From positions 212,679 to 276,678 of the forward strand of contig VZSF01003291.1 of assembly GCA_013398295.1 (NCBI GenBank): a stretch of DNA of 64,000 nt, in the 5' to 3' direction. The notes under the pieces were generated by a model that saw only the letters and a list, made by a program, of their open reading frames with translations, ran no database searches and was not told the origin of the DNA. The position numbers and the translations under genes are program-made. The stretch comes from Chionis minor (lineage: Eukaryota; Chordata; Aves; Charadriiformes; Chionididae). Shown here piece after piece: positions 14,098 to 26,272 of this stretch. How positions within the stretch are numbered: position 1 is the stretch's first letter; each line of letters opens with the position of its first letter.

Positions 14098-14132
<35 letters not shown>
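14077..14132. repeat. Tetranucleotide microsatellite (AGATGGAT)3(AGAT)8
   Basis: Three copies of the eight-base unit AGATGGAT (14077-14100) run directly into eight perfect copies of AGAT (14101-14132), followed by a T-run. The array is pure enough to be length-polymorphic by replication slippage. The two-phase structure suggests that one or more G-to-A changes created the pure AGAT phase, which then expanded. Confidence 0.97.
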
Positions 14133-17100
14133 TTTTTTTTTCTTCTAACTTTCAGTTCTGGCTAGCACTCGAGCCAAACATGCCAAAACACAGCAAAGAG
14201 GACTATTCTCTTTATACTCCCAGCTGTGGCCAGAAGAAATTATGCCTGAAATCGCGTGAGAAAATTTTGAGACAAATGAGCTTTGGCTAGCTCAGCTGTG
14301 AATGTTTGGATGCTTATTTAAAGTGAAGCGACCCCAAACTGCAAAGCACTGGATGTTCACTCGTCACTAATTTCTAATAGCCACTCTGAGACAGGGTGAA
14401 ACAGCCAAGCAAGAGCTATGGGCTCCTTGCTTGCACAGAGGATTTAAGACTTGAAGGAGGAAAGGAAAATTCTCAGGGGTTTGTAGGCCATGCTGGTTGG
14501 AGAAATTGTTTTTCTTCGGTGCTATGCAGGAGTTTTGCTGTTTGAACAATACCCTATGCCCAAAGGCAGAGAGTGATGGCAGCCATCAGGGTGACACGGT
14601 GTCTGTGTAGGCAAGTCAACAGCCGTCTCCACGGTCCGGCCCTGCTTCTCCTCCATGCGCATTTATGGAGGAGGAAGAGGTGAAAAAGGCTGGATTATCT
14701 CTTACAGGATAAACAGGACAATCCCACTCCCTCTCCTCCACCACCCCCTTGCCCTTGAGGCGCTTCTTCCACTACATGTTGGGCCATCTCCATGAAGCCT
14801 TGAGTGAGGCTGAAGGGAAAGAGACTGACATTGAGTGATTCCTTTGGAAAAGCTTATTTTGGGGGGGCTGAAGTTGATGTGGGGTGAGTGCAATGGAGAA
14901 GGATATGGAGAATTTGTGGTCTGGGAAGTCAGGGAGCCTTTTCTGTCGCTGGTCCCTCAGATGAGTGCAGCTGAGATGAGTATGTGCTTTTACAAGCAAT
15001 TATTTTAAAGTGTGCCCAGAGGACGCAATAGTCAGGCTTTATTGGATATGTAATACACACTGTGACAGTATACAGGGCTGTTGCAGGCCAAAATTACAAT
15101 TCTGGGACCTCGCAGCCTGCAGCTGCTCAGTAAAACAAAGGAAATCCCACCGAAAGAAAAAAGGGAGGGGGGTTAATAGTCTTTTAAGCAAAATCCAAAA
15201 CATAGATTATATGACTTCCCTCATTTCAGAGCTTTTCTGTGCCTTTAGGGGCAGCTGGAGGAAATATGAAAGAACATCTTCCCTAGAGCTTTCCCTAGTA
15301 AGGGCTGGGGAAAGTGGGAAGGGGGGGTGCAGGCACAGCTCACCTTTGCACACCTTGTGCCCAGGAGAGGCCCTGGCATCAGAGGGGACAGAGCTGGTGG
15401 TGGCCCTTGCACAGGTAATATCAAGACTGATTTCCCTGTTGGTTCCTCAGAAGAGATCTCCAGGAGCATCAATGCCATGGTTCAATCCCACCGGTTCATT
15501 AGCACATCATTGGCCAAGGGGCCACAAGAGAGGCATCCCACAGGTTAAACATCTGCCTAACTGGAAGCAATGAAGATCATCTTCTGGGAGAGGCTTGCAG
15601 CTAGTCCTGGAAGACAATTGGAGCAGAAGAGTGCTTTGGGAAGAGAGGCAGCTGAGGACACAGGCTGTGGGAGATCTGTCCCACCACAGGAACCACACAG
15701 CAGATTTTCTCTTTCATGGTGCTTATGATGCCACTGACCCTAACCTGTTTAGTAAGTGACATATTGTTCTTCACTCTACATCATTTCCCATGAATAATGT
15801 TGTTGGTTTCTTTTCTTCTCTAAAAGTTATTTTGGTTTTGGAAAACTTTGTTGCTGTATTACAGAAATCAGGCTAAGTTTCCCTTCCAGAACAGAGAGCG
15901 TGCAGATGTTGGCAGGACAACCTCAGGACAAATTAGGATCTGACCAAGTGCTCTTGCAACCAGACCCATCGACACAATGAGTGAGTAGAATATGGGATAC
16001 AGATCTCAGATCAGGCATGCAAAATACAAGAAGAACAGTGAAGCACAGAAGGGGGATGGCTGATCATTCTTGAATGCTCTGGGCTGAGGCAGCAGCTCCT
16101 TTGCGACTGCTGTGCAGTGGTAATACAGCCTCAAGATGCCATACTGTTGCTTTATTCACAAAAGTAGGTGTGGCACAGATCAGATGGAGTTTATGCCTTA
16201 TTTTGTCATTGCAGTGCTGCTGGGAGCGTATTTCCTGACAGTAAGCATTGCTCAGCTGCTGGGCTTTAACCGTTCCTTACCTTGAAGCCCTTCTTGGAAA
16301 TGCAAATAAATGCATAGAAGTTTCTGAGAAGTTCCTCTGCAGCCGCAGCCAGCAGATCTCAGCAGCATTGACTGCAGCCAGCTCCGCATGACCCACTCAA
16401 GAGTATTTGCAGAACAGAAAGGGGTGGCCCCCTTTCGTGCAGAGCTGCTGCGGTGCTTGGACCTGCTACGTTCACGGGAGGCAACAGACATGGGAAGGGG
16501 ATTTGGGGACCAGGGAAAGTTGGTCTGTCCCTGAGACCATACACCTCTCCACGCCAGACAGCATTGTGGAGGCACCACAGAGGACGTGTTAGGGAACAGC
16601 ACACTGAGGTTTTGCCCAGAGGTAGAAGAGGGCCTTCGTACCCTGCAGTCCAGAAAGACATCTAAGGACTAATCAAAGCAGGGGCTTTTCAGACCTGTTA
16701 AATCAGATGCTGGATGCAGATTTAGGATGTCTGAAGTAATATATTAGGTCAAAAACTCCATTAACTCAAGCTGAGTAAAAATATCACTGTTAACCGCTAT
16801 CCAAGTTTAACACAAACGCCCTTTGGATCCTTGGTTCTAGCAATTTTATCAACATTTGATCTCCTTTGACATCAGAGCTGGCTTCTGTCTCTAGATCATT
16901 TTGTCTAGACTCTGTGTTTACATTAGACTTACTCAGATTGGCACCGTTTGCTTGGCAACCTTTTTGTGTGCGCGTGTGTATGCTTATAGCAGCTTTGTTT
17001 ACGCAGTTTCCCACTGAGTTTGTGACCAAAAATAAACACAGAATTAAATGTGAGCAATACTCAGTAGGACACTAAATGTATTTTACAGGGTTCACCTCTG

Positions 17101-20100
17101 AAGCAAGGATATGAACTGACTTTCAGACATCTACAAAGGGCCATAATCAAACCCAGATCATCAGACAAGAGCGATTGTTCGGGTAAGCTAAATTTCTTCT
17201 GCTTTTCACCATTGGAACAATTACCGAAACCTCAGTCATGTTCAATATGTAAAGTGGCAGCAAAACCCAAGCCTCAAAAATTTTTCAAGACAGCTTTTTC
17301 TGTGTATAAATACACCAGACCAGGGCCAGCAAGAGCCAGTGAAGAGCTGCAGAGTCCAATGGACTTTGGATAAGAGCTGTAACAATGGTGGTAAAAGAGG
17401 CGTTTCATAGCTCATGATGGCTGGAGGTAGTTACTCCATCTAGGAATCAGCAGCTGAAGTTCAGCTTCTTAAAAAACCAAGGAAAAGGTGTTTTTTAATG
17501 AAAGGATGTATAGAGTCATGGTTCTGACAGACAGAAAACACTGTTATAACTACCCAGCTGCCCTCCTAAGAAAACCCTGATGGCAATATTTCAAAAGGCA
17601 ATTCAGATGTGTATGCCTGAGTCACAGCGTCCTCTAGACAAGCATCTGTCCTTGATTCAAAAGGCCTACATGACTTCAGCTAGACTTCTTTCTCCTCCTC
17701 TTTGTTTGTCCTGGGCAAGAAGAACAGAAATTTAACCATAACTATAAACCCAATATTTGGGCAACATGACTATCCCAGGTATTGAAAAAAGGAAGCAACG
17801 GGAGTATTAAGGGTATGAGCAAAACTCAGCCAGGGAGCAAAAGAGTTCATGGGAAAGTGCAATGTTTGGTTTCACCCAAAACCTCACCAAACTTTGCATT
17901 TTATTCTGGGTTGTTAGTATTAATCACTCTAATCCAATCAACTATCAAGATATTGTGTAGTCCTGGGTCCTTCTTTCTTCTAAGTGTTTCTTCCCGGTCA
18001 TGTTCCCATGACACATGCTGGCTGCAACTTGGCTGTTCTTTTATTGAAAATGAGACTTCACAAGAGTACTAGGCTGAAAGTTTGTGCAGTCAGAAAGAAA
18101 CAGCCCAGTGAACAGAAACACTAGGTTTTCTGGTGCATCTGATGCTGCCTTGGATGGATTTTGCTTTCAGGAGGCAGGAAAAATACAGAACACTTTTATT
18201 TACTTAGTAAAGCAGCTGTTTTTCTGGGGCTAAGCTTTCTGAAATAGCACCAAATACTTGAAAAGGTAGGGTTTGCAGCAGATCCCCATCATTTGGAAGG
18301 ATTCCTGGGCTGCTCTGTAGAGCTTTTATTGATTTTCTCAGACTCATTTGTCCTTCTAGCCATCAGATGCCTATGACCTCCCCGGCTGATGGCAGATCTC
18401 CAGCAAGACAGCTTGAACAGCACACACGAGTTATGTATGTATTCATGGCTGCAAAAAAAAAGCAGCTCCTGAGCCAATATAATGACTACAAGACACAGCT
18501 GAGCTGATATGAAGTAATGCGTGGATGTCAATTTTCAGCCAATAGTGAAGTGTCAGGACATAACTGTTTGGCAAGCCCTTTGCCCTTTATGTGTCCAAAA
18601 CGGCGTGTCGATGCCTTTGTACAGTGAAGGGCTCTGGATGTTACAGGAAGCATTCCTCGTTGCTTTTGGTTAGCTCCAAAAAAACTGCAAAACCCTCAGA
18701 AATTAGAAGTGAATCACAGGTCACCTCTATTACAAAATCTCAGCGATAACCCTTGATCGTTCAAATCTTCTCTTTCACATGTAATCACATCTTATGAGCT
18801 GTGGTGTGATGTTCCACTTAGGTATATGGAGTAAGAAACGATGACTCACACCTTTTCCCAGTTGTTGTACAGACAGCCCTTCCTATGTAACACTATGATA
18901 TATATCTGATTATGATGATAGGAGGTTCATGTATGTTTTAGCTCCATGTTTCAGACTGTATTCTGGAAATAAAATAACTAGAAAATCCTGGCTTGTCCAG
19001 TTGGTCTTAAAACGAAGCATATTATGGGCATCAGTAGAAAAAGTACAGGCCAAGTTTGCTAGAAGTATAAACTCACAAAGCTATATAGGAAATTTAATGT
19101 CAAAATGAATGTGCAGACTCTGAGAAAACCTTGCTGGTGTGAAGATATGCAGAAGAACTGAATAAATTTGCTTGGATCCTCACACAATCTTACATCTTAT
19201 GAGAGCTGCCTGAGGCAGAATCTGCCAATGCAGAGATGGAAGACTCAGGCTGGAGACCCTCACACTGCTTGTGAGCTCACAGACCATCTTCCCCATGGCA
19301 CTACAGCATTTATTTCACAGGCATTAATTAAGATCCAAAATAAGGCTGGAAAACAATGTTTCTGCAGAATCAGATTGGAGGCAGGTAGAGTTGACGAGGG
19401 ATTTTGCGATGGAAATGTGACAGCTGTTGCACTCAGAAACCCTTTTCTATTCAGTTGACCACTAATTTGAGGGAACAGAGAGGGGCTTAGGGGAAATGAG
19501 GAAGCATGGTAGATTAAGCATTATGATTCCAGGAACAATCTATTCACAGTTTATCTATTTTAGGCTAGCCAGGCTTCCCAGGAAGCCTTGACAGAGTTTC
19601 CTAGCCATGATGAGCAGTCACCTTGTCTGCACAGTAAAGCATGGAGTCATTCTTGTCCCATCTTGCCGCTATGACAAGCTCTTCCAGAAACCTCCCTTGG
19701 AGATTTCTTATGCAGATAAGCATCAGTTTTTCTTGACTAAGGACCACTGGGGTTTGTACAATAGCAATCATCACAACAATCTCCTGTGGCAATGAAGTCC
19801 ACAAGTTAACTGTAGGATGCCTGAAGAGCTATTTCCTAGTATTCTTTCACTTTCCACCAGCTGTTGTTGTTACTATTTAACTCATTATTAGTTTCACGTA
19901 TGATGCAGCACCGAGCGGCTGTTGTTCTTATTAAAGAAAAATAATTGTCTGTCTGGCCTCCACTTGGATGAAACTTCCTTTCTCTCTGGGGAGTTTTCAG
20001 CATTAGTCCGTCTCCGGCAACAAAAGCTGTGATTTTAGCACCCTCCAAAACACTGGATTACAGTAAAAGTGGAAATCGGGTAGCAAAGCAAAAGTCACAG

Positions 20101-22900
20101 TATTTCCCACGAGCAGTTCTTCATATGGATAGTCAGCAGGATGGTCACTTGTGTGTACAAGAAATGTTAGTAAAATAAACACACCCTCCAAACTTCCTGG
20201 GCTCTAAATCATCCTGTTAAATTTGATTATCACTTAAGTGATTTAGAAAGCAAGATGTTCTCTGCGTTATAAGAGTTTATTCACAACGTCAGCTAAAAGT
20301 GATAGACACTGCAGTAATTCAAACCAGAGGGTGGGGGAAGAAGGAGTTATGAAAACTTGGCTTACACTGGAGACCAGAGAAGAAGTTGAAGGAAGAGCAG
20401 CATTTTTGAGGGAAAGGCGAATTGAAGGAATGAAGTTTTGAAATTCCTGTCTTTCCTGCCTCCCCAGTAAGCAGGAGAATCTAATGTTCGCTGGCTTCAT
20501 GGGGAACAAAGCAGAGCTTGAAGTTTTAAGCTCCACTGCTCCCACTGGCTGTGTCTACATGGCTGCTTAGCCCGAACTCCAGCTCTTGTGTACACACAAA
20601 AAAGTCTCTGGCTTGCTCAAAACGTAAGTCTGGTTTGTAAAAAAAAAAAAAAAACCAAATCCCAAAAAGGCTCTCCAGAAGCTCTGGACCATGCTGGCAC
20701 TCAGCACTGGACCCCCAGGATGTCAGAAGGACCAAGGCTTGAATGCTGAGCAGAGAGAAGGGTCCTCTGGCTACGCTCTGCTCATGGGAAAGGCAAATAG
20801 CTGCTGCACGCCAGTTCTCACGGGCAGTGAGTTAAACCACCTGCGGATCCGCTCCGCACTGCCCCTCCTGCTGACCCTCATCCCTGATGCAATCCCTCTT
20901 CCAAAATATGCACATCCTGTGCCTACTGCACATGGCTAAATTAGGAATGGGAATGAATTTTCCAAGCAGATACTGACATCCCAGCTGATGAGACGACACA
21001 GCCTGTGAGCAACCGTCCCAACAAAGAAGTGGCAGGAAAAGATGCCATCCCTCCTGCATGGCATCTGCTGAGCCACACAGCTCTGCACCAAATCCCACAT
21101 AAGACTTCTAGAAAGCCTCAAATAATTAACAGCGTGAAGTTAACCGTATGTCAAACATTTCACGGTGTATATCCAAACTGTAAACGAGTATCTGTTAGAA
21201 TTTTACTTGGAGAAGAAAAACAATAGAGGAAGATTTATTTTTGATTAATGCTGTAACATATTTCCTTCCCTATCTCCCTATCCAAGAGCTTTTGCAGTTC
21301 AGTTTCCCAGTCCGGGCTCAGCACCATCCCAGTTTCATCCCATTTGCCCATCCTTAGCTTCAAATAAACTTTGAAACAAATCAGAAAAAGTAGGGGAGGC
21401 TCTCAGCATTTTATATAGCTGGAACAGAAGCGGGAACAGAATCATCTGTATGATTTCCTTCCATCCTGGTAAAAAATAAGAGGATGAAGGTAGACCTAGA
21501 GATGTGCCTGCCCATGCAGGAAGCTGAGAAATGCTTGTGAAACCCTGTGCCGCATTGAGCCTGTGCCCTGTTGCCCTAAGATTTCCAACAGCAGCTCCAA
21601 GAGCTCCAACCCAAGAGGAACAACAAGAAACTCATGACACAGCATAGAAAAAAAGGTCTGTTGGACATAAGTATCCACCAACATTAACTAATAATCCTGA
21701 GACAGTTGGGTCAAGGATTTCAGTCACAGTCCTGGGGCTGTGGGTGAATGGGGGATCCCAGGCCTTCATGTGCATGGGTTGCATGGGGGTCTTAGACCTT
21801 CAAGAAGGGAGATACACATTGATCCAGAACAAGCTATGTGCATCCCTTATGCCCAACTGCAGAAATTTAAGGGCCTCAGACATAGACTTTTCGGGAATTT
21901 GTGTCTTGGTCAAGAAAAAGGTTCACGCTTTTGGAGTATTTCTTCCAAATTATCTGTCTGGGGCAAGAAAATTGGCAACCTGATTAATCTGTCATCAGAA
22001 ATGTCTTTATTAAGACACTCTGAAACTACCAAACCAGGACGTACCCAGGCAAGCACGGCGTCTCAGAGGTTACCTGTCAGCCCAGCATCAGCCCTTCCCT
22101 GACATCTCATTGCATTTCAACTACTCTGCAGCATGTGAGCTGCAGGAACCAAACGCTGGCACTCGCAAACACAGCTTCATGTCTTTTATTGTAAGGGTCT
22201 GACTCCTTTTCCTGAAGCTTTTAAATATGGCCCTTTGAGCATAATTGAATGAGACAGAAGCAAAAGTCAAGAGGCCTCTGCTTTGGAAAGAGACGTGACA
22301 CTCGTTGATTGTTAACCACAAAACACGGGCCTCTTTTCTTTCTTCTTCTTTTTTTTCTGTTAGTGTTAACTTGACAGTTTTTCTTCCTTTGAAGCTTGAT
22401 ATTACCAGAGCCTAAGAACCCGAAATGTCCTCATCAGCATGTTGGGGCACCCCTCCATCAGGGAGCGGAGCCACCAAACACCCCCTGAGAGAACTCTTGC
22501 ATCCTGACAGTTTGACTGTCATCATAGCACCACCAGACAAGCAGGAGGTTTGCTTTTATCTGCACAAACCACCTCATTTTCATTTCCACTTTCTATAACT
22601 CCTGTCCACCTGCCATACCACGCTGCAGCCCAGAGGCTGCAGCAGAATTTCCCTGCACCATGTGTATATAATATTTCTTGCAGGCTTACAGCGATGCCAG
22701 TGAGTCTGGTCCACTCCATCTACAACAACTGCAACAGTCTTTCCAGCACAAAACTGCAAAAGTCTTTGGTGGGTTAAACTTCTCTGCAGATGAACTCTTC
22801 TATTGCCTACATGAGAACTGAGATTTGAAGGGCATATTGTTGATAATTACCTACTTAATGCAAATCTGTGATTATAAGGATGAGGTGGACTGTAATGATT
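14133..22900. other. Non-coding unique sequence, no gene recognised
   Basis: No exon, RNA gene or mobile element is recognised. The longest open frame (15010-15573 on +, 187 codons) begins at GTG, not ATG, and resembles no known protein. A16 at 20639-20654 is the most obvious homopolymer. GC content rises locally around 15.2-15.6, 16.3-16.6 and 20.7-21.1 kb but CpG stays sparse. Confidence 0.6.
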
Positions 22901-22984
22901 GTCTTTTGTCATCTCCTGCCTAACCCAAGCATGAACCTTGTCCTGTTTTCACCTCTTGCCCAACCCAGGCATGACACTTGTCCT
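22901..22984. repeat. Two-copy 40-bp tandem duplication
   Basis: The words CTGCCTAACCCAAGCATGA and CTTGCCCAACCCAGGCATGA, each followed by a variant of ACCTTGTCCT, recur at a spacing of 40 bases. The two units differ at several positions, so the duplication is not recent. It carries no open frame of note and no known family name. Confidence 0.85.
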
Positions 22985-25499
22985 AAATTAGTTTCTCCAT
23001 GTGTTCCCCGGGGTGTCTCTGAGTCATGCTGAGCACCTAGAAGCAAACAATCTTGGCTTCTAGTGATGGAGAAACCTACATGTCCTATCCATAAATCAAA
23101 TCTTCATAAGGTATCTTATGGTTGACTACTTTGACCATTCAATTTTTTAACTGTGTTTCTAGTCCAGATTTGTCTGGATGTTGCTTACAGACATTGCATC
23201 TCGTTATATCTCCTTTTGATATGCAAAGGAGATCCCATTTCCAAATTTATTTTCTCCAATCTTCAAGTGGATTGGGTAATTTTTTTAAAAATACAATTTG
23301 ATTGGGCAGTCTATAATGACAGTGGAGGGGGGAAAGCACATTTCCATACTACTGTTTTGTCCTCAGCAAAGTCCAATCAAAAGTCAAATAGTGATGCTAT
23401 AGCAGCATAGGAATTGTACCAGTGTGATCCAGTATCCATCTACTCTTCTGATTCAAAGGAGCACCATTTCTTTAACTCTGAAACCATCATAAAATGAAAC
23501 ATTTCTTGGATGTTCTCTGACACATGAGCAACAGTTTCCCAAAGTGAGTGGGAGCCTTTCCACCTCCAATAGTATGTGTTTTATCAAGTTCTGGCCTCTT
23601 TTGCAAGTGAAGCTGGGCTAAAATCTCCAAATCTGACAATAATTTGAACTTTACTGCCTATGCAAGAGAAAAGCAGCCAAAAACCCCCAAATAAATGTAC
23701 GGAAAAGAAACAGTAAAGCAAAGTTTCCCCAAACCACATTCACTGATAACAATACAGCTTTGTGACCGCTTTCAAATTTTTTATGTATTTCCAAGACAAA
23801 GGGAAATATATGATTTATCCAAATTTCTGCCAAAAAGGCAGTTCCCAGGGTATACATTTAATGACAGCATCACAGGAAGACAATTTTTCCCATCCTTTCT
23901 AAGTTCCCTGCCCGCTGCAAAAAGAACATCAACAGGAAGAAATCCCACACAAAAGGGGCGGGTGTAAGGATGCATCTGATTGAAGTGAAACAATTCTGTC
24001 TAGCTGAGCTGGTTTGAAAGGGCTCTGGTGACCAGCCTGTCATCTACTGGAGACGACCCAAATCCAAGGTCTCACAGGGACTCCTCAAAATAGGCTCTTC
24101 ACTCTTTAGGCTGACAGGAGAGTGCCAAATATATGTCCCCAGAAGAATTTCTCATACCTGATGAGATCATGGTCCTTTTGGGGGTTTGGGGTGGTTTTGT
24201 TTTTTTTTTTCTCCCCAGGTTGGAAATGGAGGATTTTATTTCTTTGGAAGGAGAACTTGCAGAAGGGAAGGTTATCTGGGCCCTTGGCCATCAAGCAAAG
24301 CCAAGCTTGGGCTGTCCATGTAGCACTCAGTGGAAAGTGGCAGTGATCGCTGGTCAATCAAAAGGTGATTTGAAGTGAAGGAAGGACCACCCCTGATGCA
24401 GCACTTCCAGTTAAACTAAAGGAGAAATGTCTGCTATAAACAACATAATATATGTAAACTTCACTTGTACTTAAAACCAGGCTTGAAAAAATACTAGTGG
24501 GAGAAGAAACACCAACACCAACAAATCAAAAGTGGCAGAGGATAAAAGGCAGATCTGAACAAGAAGGCATGCTCCTACGGAAGGCCAGACAGAGCACAGC
24601 CGTCCCTAAGCTCACAGTAATATCCTCCCAGCAAGGGAGGATTTAAAGAGCCAAATAAGTCCATGAAATTCATAAAGGGCCTTCAGGGATGGAGGAACAT
24701 ATTGCACTTGAAGAGACACATTCCCCAATCAAGACCACAAAAGCCCTTAAAATTATCAGGTGAGTTGGTCCAGACTCTCTGGCAGGATTTCGACAGAGCA
24801 GCAAGAGCTACGGTGTGGTAGTCTCTGATAAATCACAAGCCACTGATGCGTTGCTGATGCAAAGAACTGAGGTCTGTCAGGGACCAGTCTGTCTGGGACA
24901 GAATCATACTGAGATGTGATGCTGTGACACCGAGCGTCTGACCAAGACTTGACCTTGGCAATGACATCTGCATGGTGTTAGAGAAAGGGAAGCTACCGGG
25001 AATTGTGCTCTTGATGGAGATTTCCTGGGGGGAAACTGGGGAAATCACTCTACTATCTTGGTGGAGCCCAGTTATTCCTGGATGGGCTTCCTCACAAGTC
25101 ACTATTTCTGACCTGCTTTTGGGTAAGCACCGAAAGAGTGCTTTCTGAGTCATGGCAAATAGCCTTAAACTGAGTGACCACAACTTGACTCACTTTAAGT
25201 AAAACTACGGCTTTCAATATCAAAAAGGAAGTAGAGCTGGAGGAGTCAGGAGGACTGAAGGGCTCAGTGACAGCTCTGATGAATGAGGTTGGAATTTCTA
25301 TTAAGAAACACAAAAAGATGCCTTCAAATGTATCTCCCTGGTAAAAGAGAAAGGAATCCTCACTGACCTACTTGGCTATCTTAATGTGGCAAAAGAGTAG
25401 GAGTCATCAAGCGTGCAAAAAGGGACACAAAAGCAAAAAAGGAAGCATCTCAGAGTCTGGGGAGAGGAGACGTAACATAAGAACTGTCAAAATTCTTAG
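22985..25499. other. Non-coding sequence upstream of a CR1 copy; possible degraded LINE remnant
   Basis: No gene is recognised. A T-run leading into CTCCCCAG at 24200-24218 looks like a splice acceptor but no exon follows convincingly. Between about 24.8 and 25.4 kb the + strand translates to short fragments with many stops, one of which contains LSDHNLTHF (25170-25196). This recalls the SDH motif of LINE endonucleases but is too weak to annotate as an element. Confidence 0.5.
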
Positions 25500-26218
25500 T
25501 TCAACAAGGGCAAGTGTAGGGTCCTGCACCTGGGAAGGAATAACCCCGCGCACCAGTACAGGCTAGGGGTGACCTGCTGGAAAGCAGCTCTGCAGAGAGA
25601 CCTGGGAGTCCTGGTGGACACCAGGATGACCATGAGCCAGCAATGTGCCCTTGTGGCCAAGAAGGCCAATGGCATCCTGGGGTGCATTAAAAAGACCTTG
25701 GTCAGTAGGTTAAGGGAGGTCATCCTCCCCCTCTACTCTGCCCTGGTGAGGCCACATCTGGAGTAACTGTGTCCAGTTCTGGGCTCCCCGGTTCAAGAAA
25801 GACAAGGAACTACTGGAGAGAGTCCAGCGGAGGGCTATGAAGATGTTCAAGGGACTGGAGCACCTCTCTTATGAGGAAAGGCTGAGAGACCTGGGGCTGT
25901 TCAGACTGGAGAAGAGAAGCCTGAGAGGGGATCCCATCAACATCTAAAAGGCAGGTGGCAAGAGGATGAGGCCGGACTCTTTTCAGTGGTGCCCAGTGAC
26001 AGGACAAGGGGCAACAGACACAAACTGGAACACAGGAAATTCTGTCTGAACATGAGGAACAACTTCTTTACCTTGAGGGTGGCAGAGCACTGGCAGCGGC
26101 TGCCCCGAGAGATGGTGGAGTCTCCGACTCTGGAGACATTCCAAACCCGCCTGGACACCATCCTGTGCAACCTGCTGTGGGTGGACGTGCTCTGGCAGAG
26201 GGGTTGGACTAGATGACC
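25500..26218 (+). pseudogene. CR1 ORF2 fragment, frameshifted
   Basis: The remnant covers the end of the CR1 reverse-transcriptase region and the C-terminal tail. The first segment (25500-25766) carries [39 protein letters not shown] and [11 protein letters not shown], then stops at TAA because one extra A follows GGAGT at about 25765. Homology resumes in the next frame ([28 protein letters not shown]), breaks again at a stop near 25946 with apparent loss of a short segment, and resumes in a third stretch ([29 protein letters not shown]) to a stop at 26214-26216. With at least two frame breaks and no endonuclease or catalytic reverse-transcriptase core, it is inactive. Confidence 0.92.
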
Positions 26219-26272
26219 TCCGAAGGCGCCTTACAACCCCTATCTTTCTGTGATTCTGCGATTCTGTGAAAA
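25500..26272 (+). mobile_element. CR1 LINE, about 770 bp 5'-truncated copy
   Basis: This is the longest CR1 copy in the window. It begins at the segment encoding [12 protein letters not shown] and runs through the C-terminal half of the ORF2 tail to a 3' untranslated end containing GTTGGACTAGATGACCTCCG, CCTTACAACCCC and the terminal TGTGATTCTGCGATTCTGTG, a degenerate tandem version of the CR1 end repeat. The 5' edge is abrupt: an in-frame TAG sits immediately upstream of the homologous frame. It belongs to the same subfamily as the copy at 48.1 kb, sharing the peptide words [21 protein letters not shown] and ILCNLL. Confidence 0.96.

Noticed and set aside
15010..15573. 187-codon open frame on +
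   Set aside because: It begins at GTG, overlaps open frames on the other strand and has no recognisable domain.
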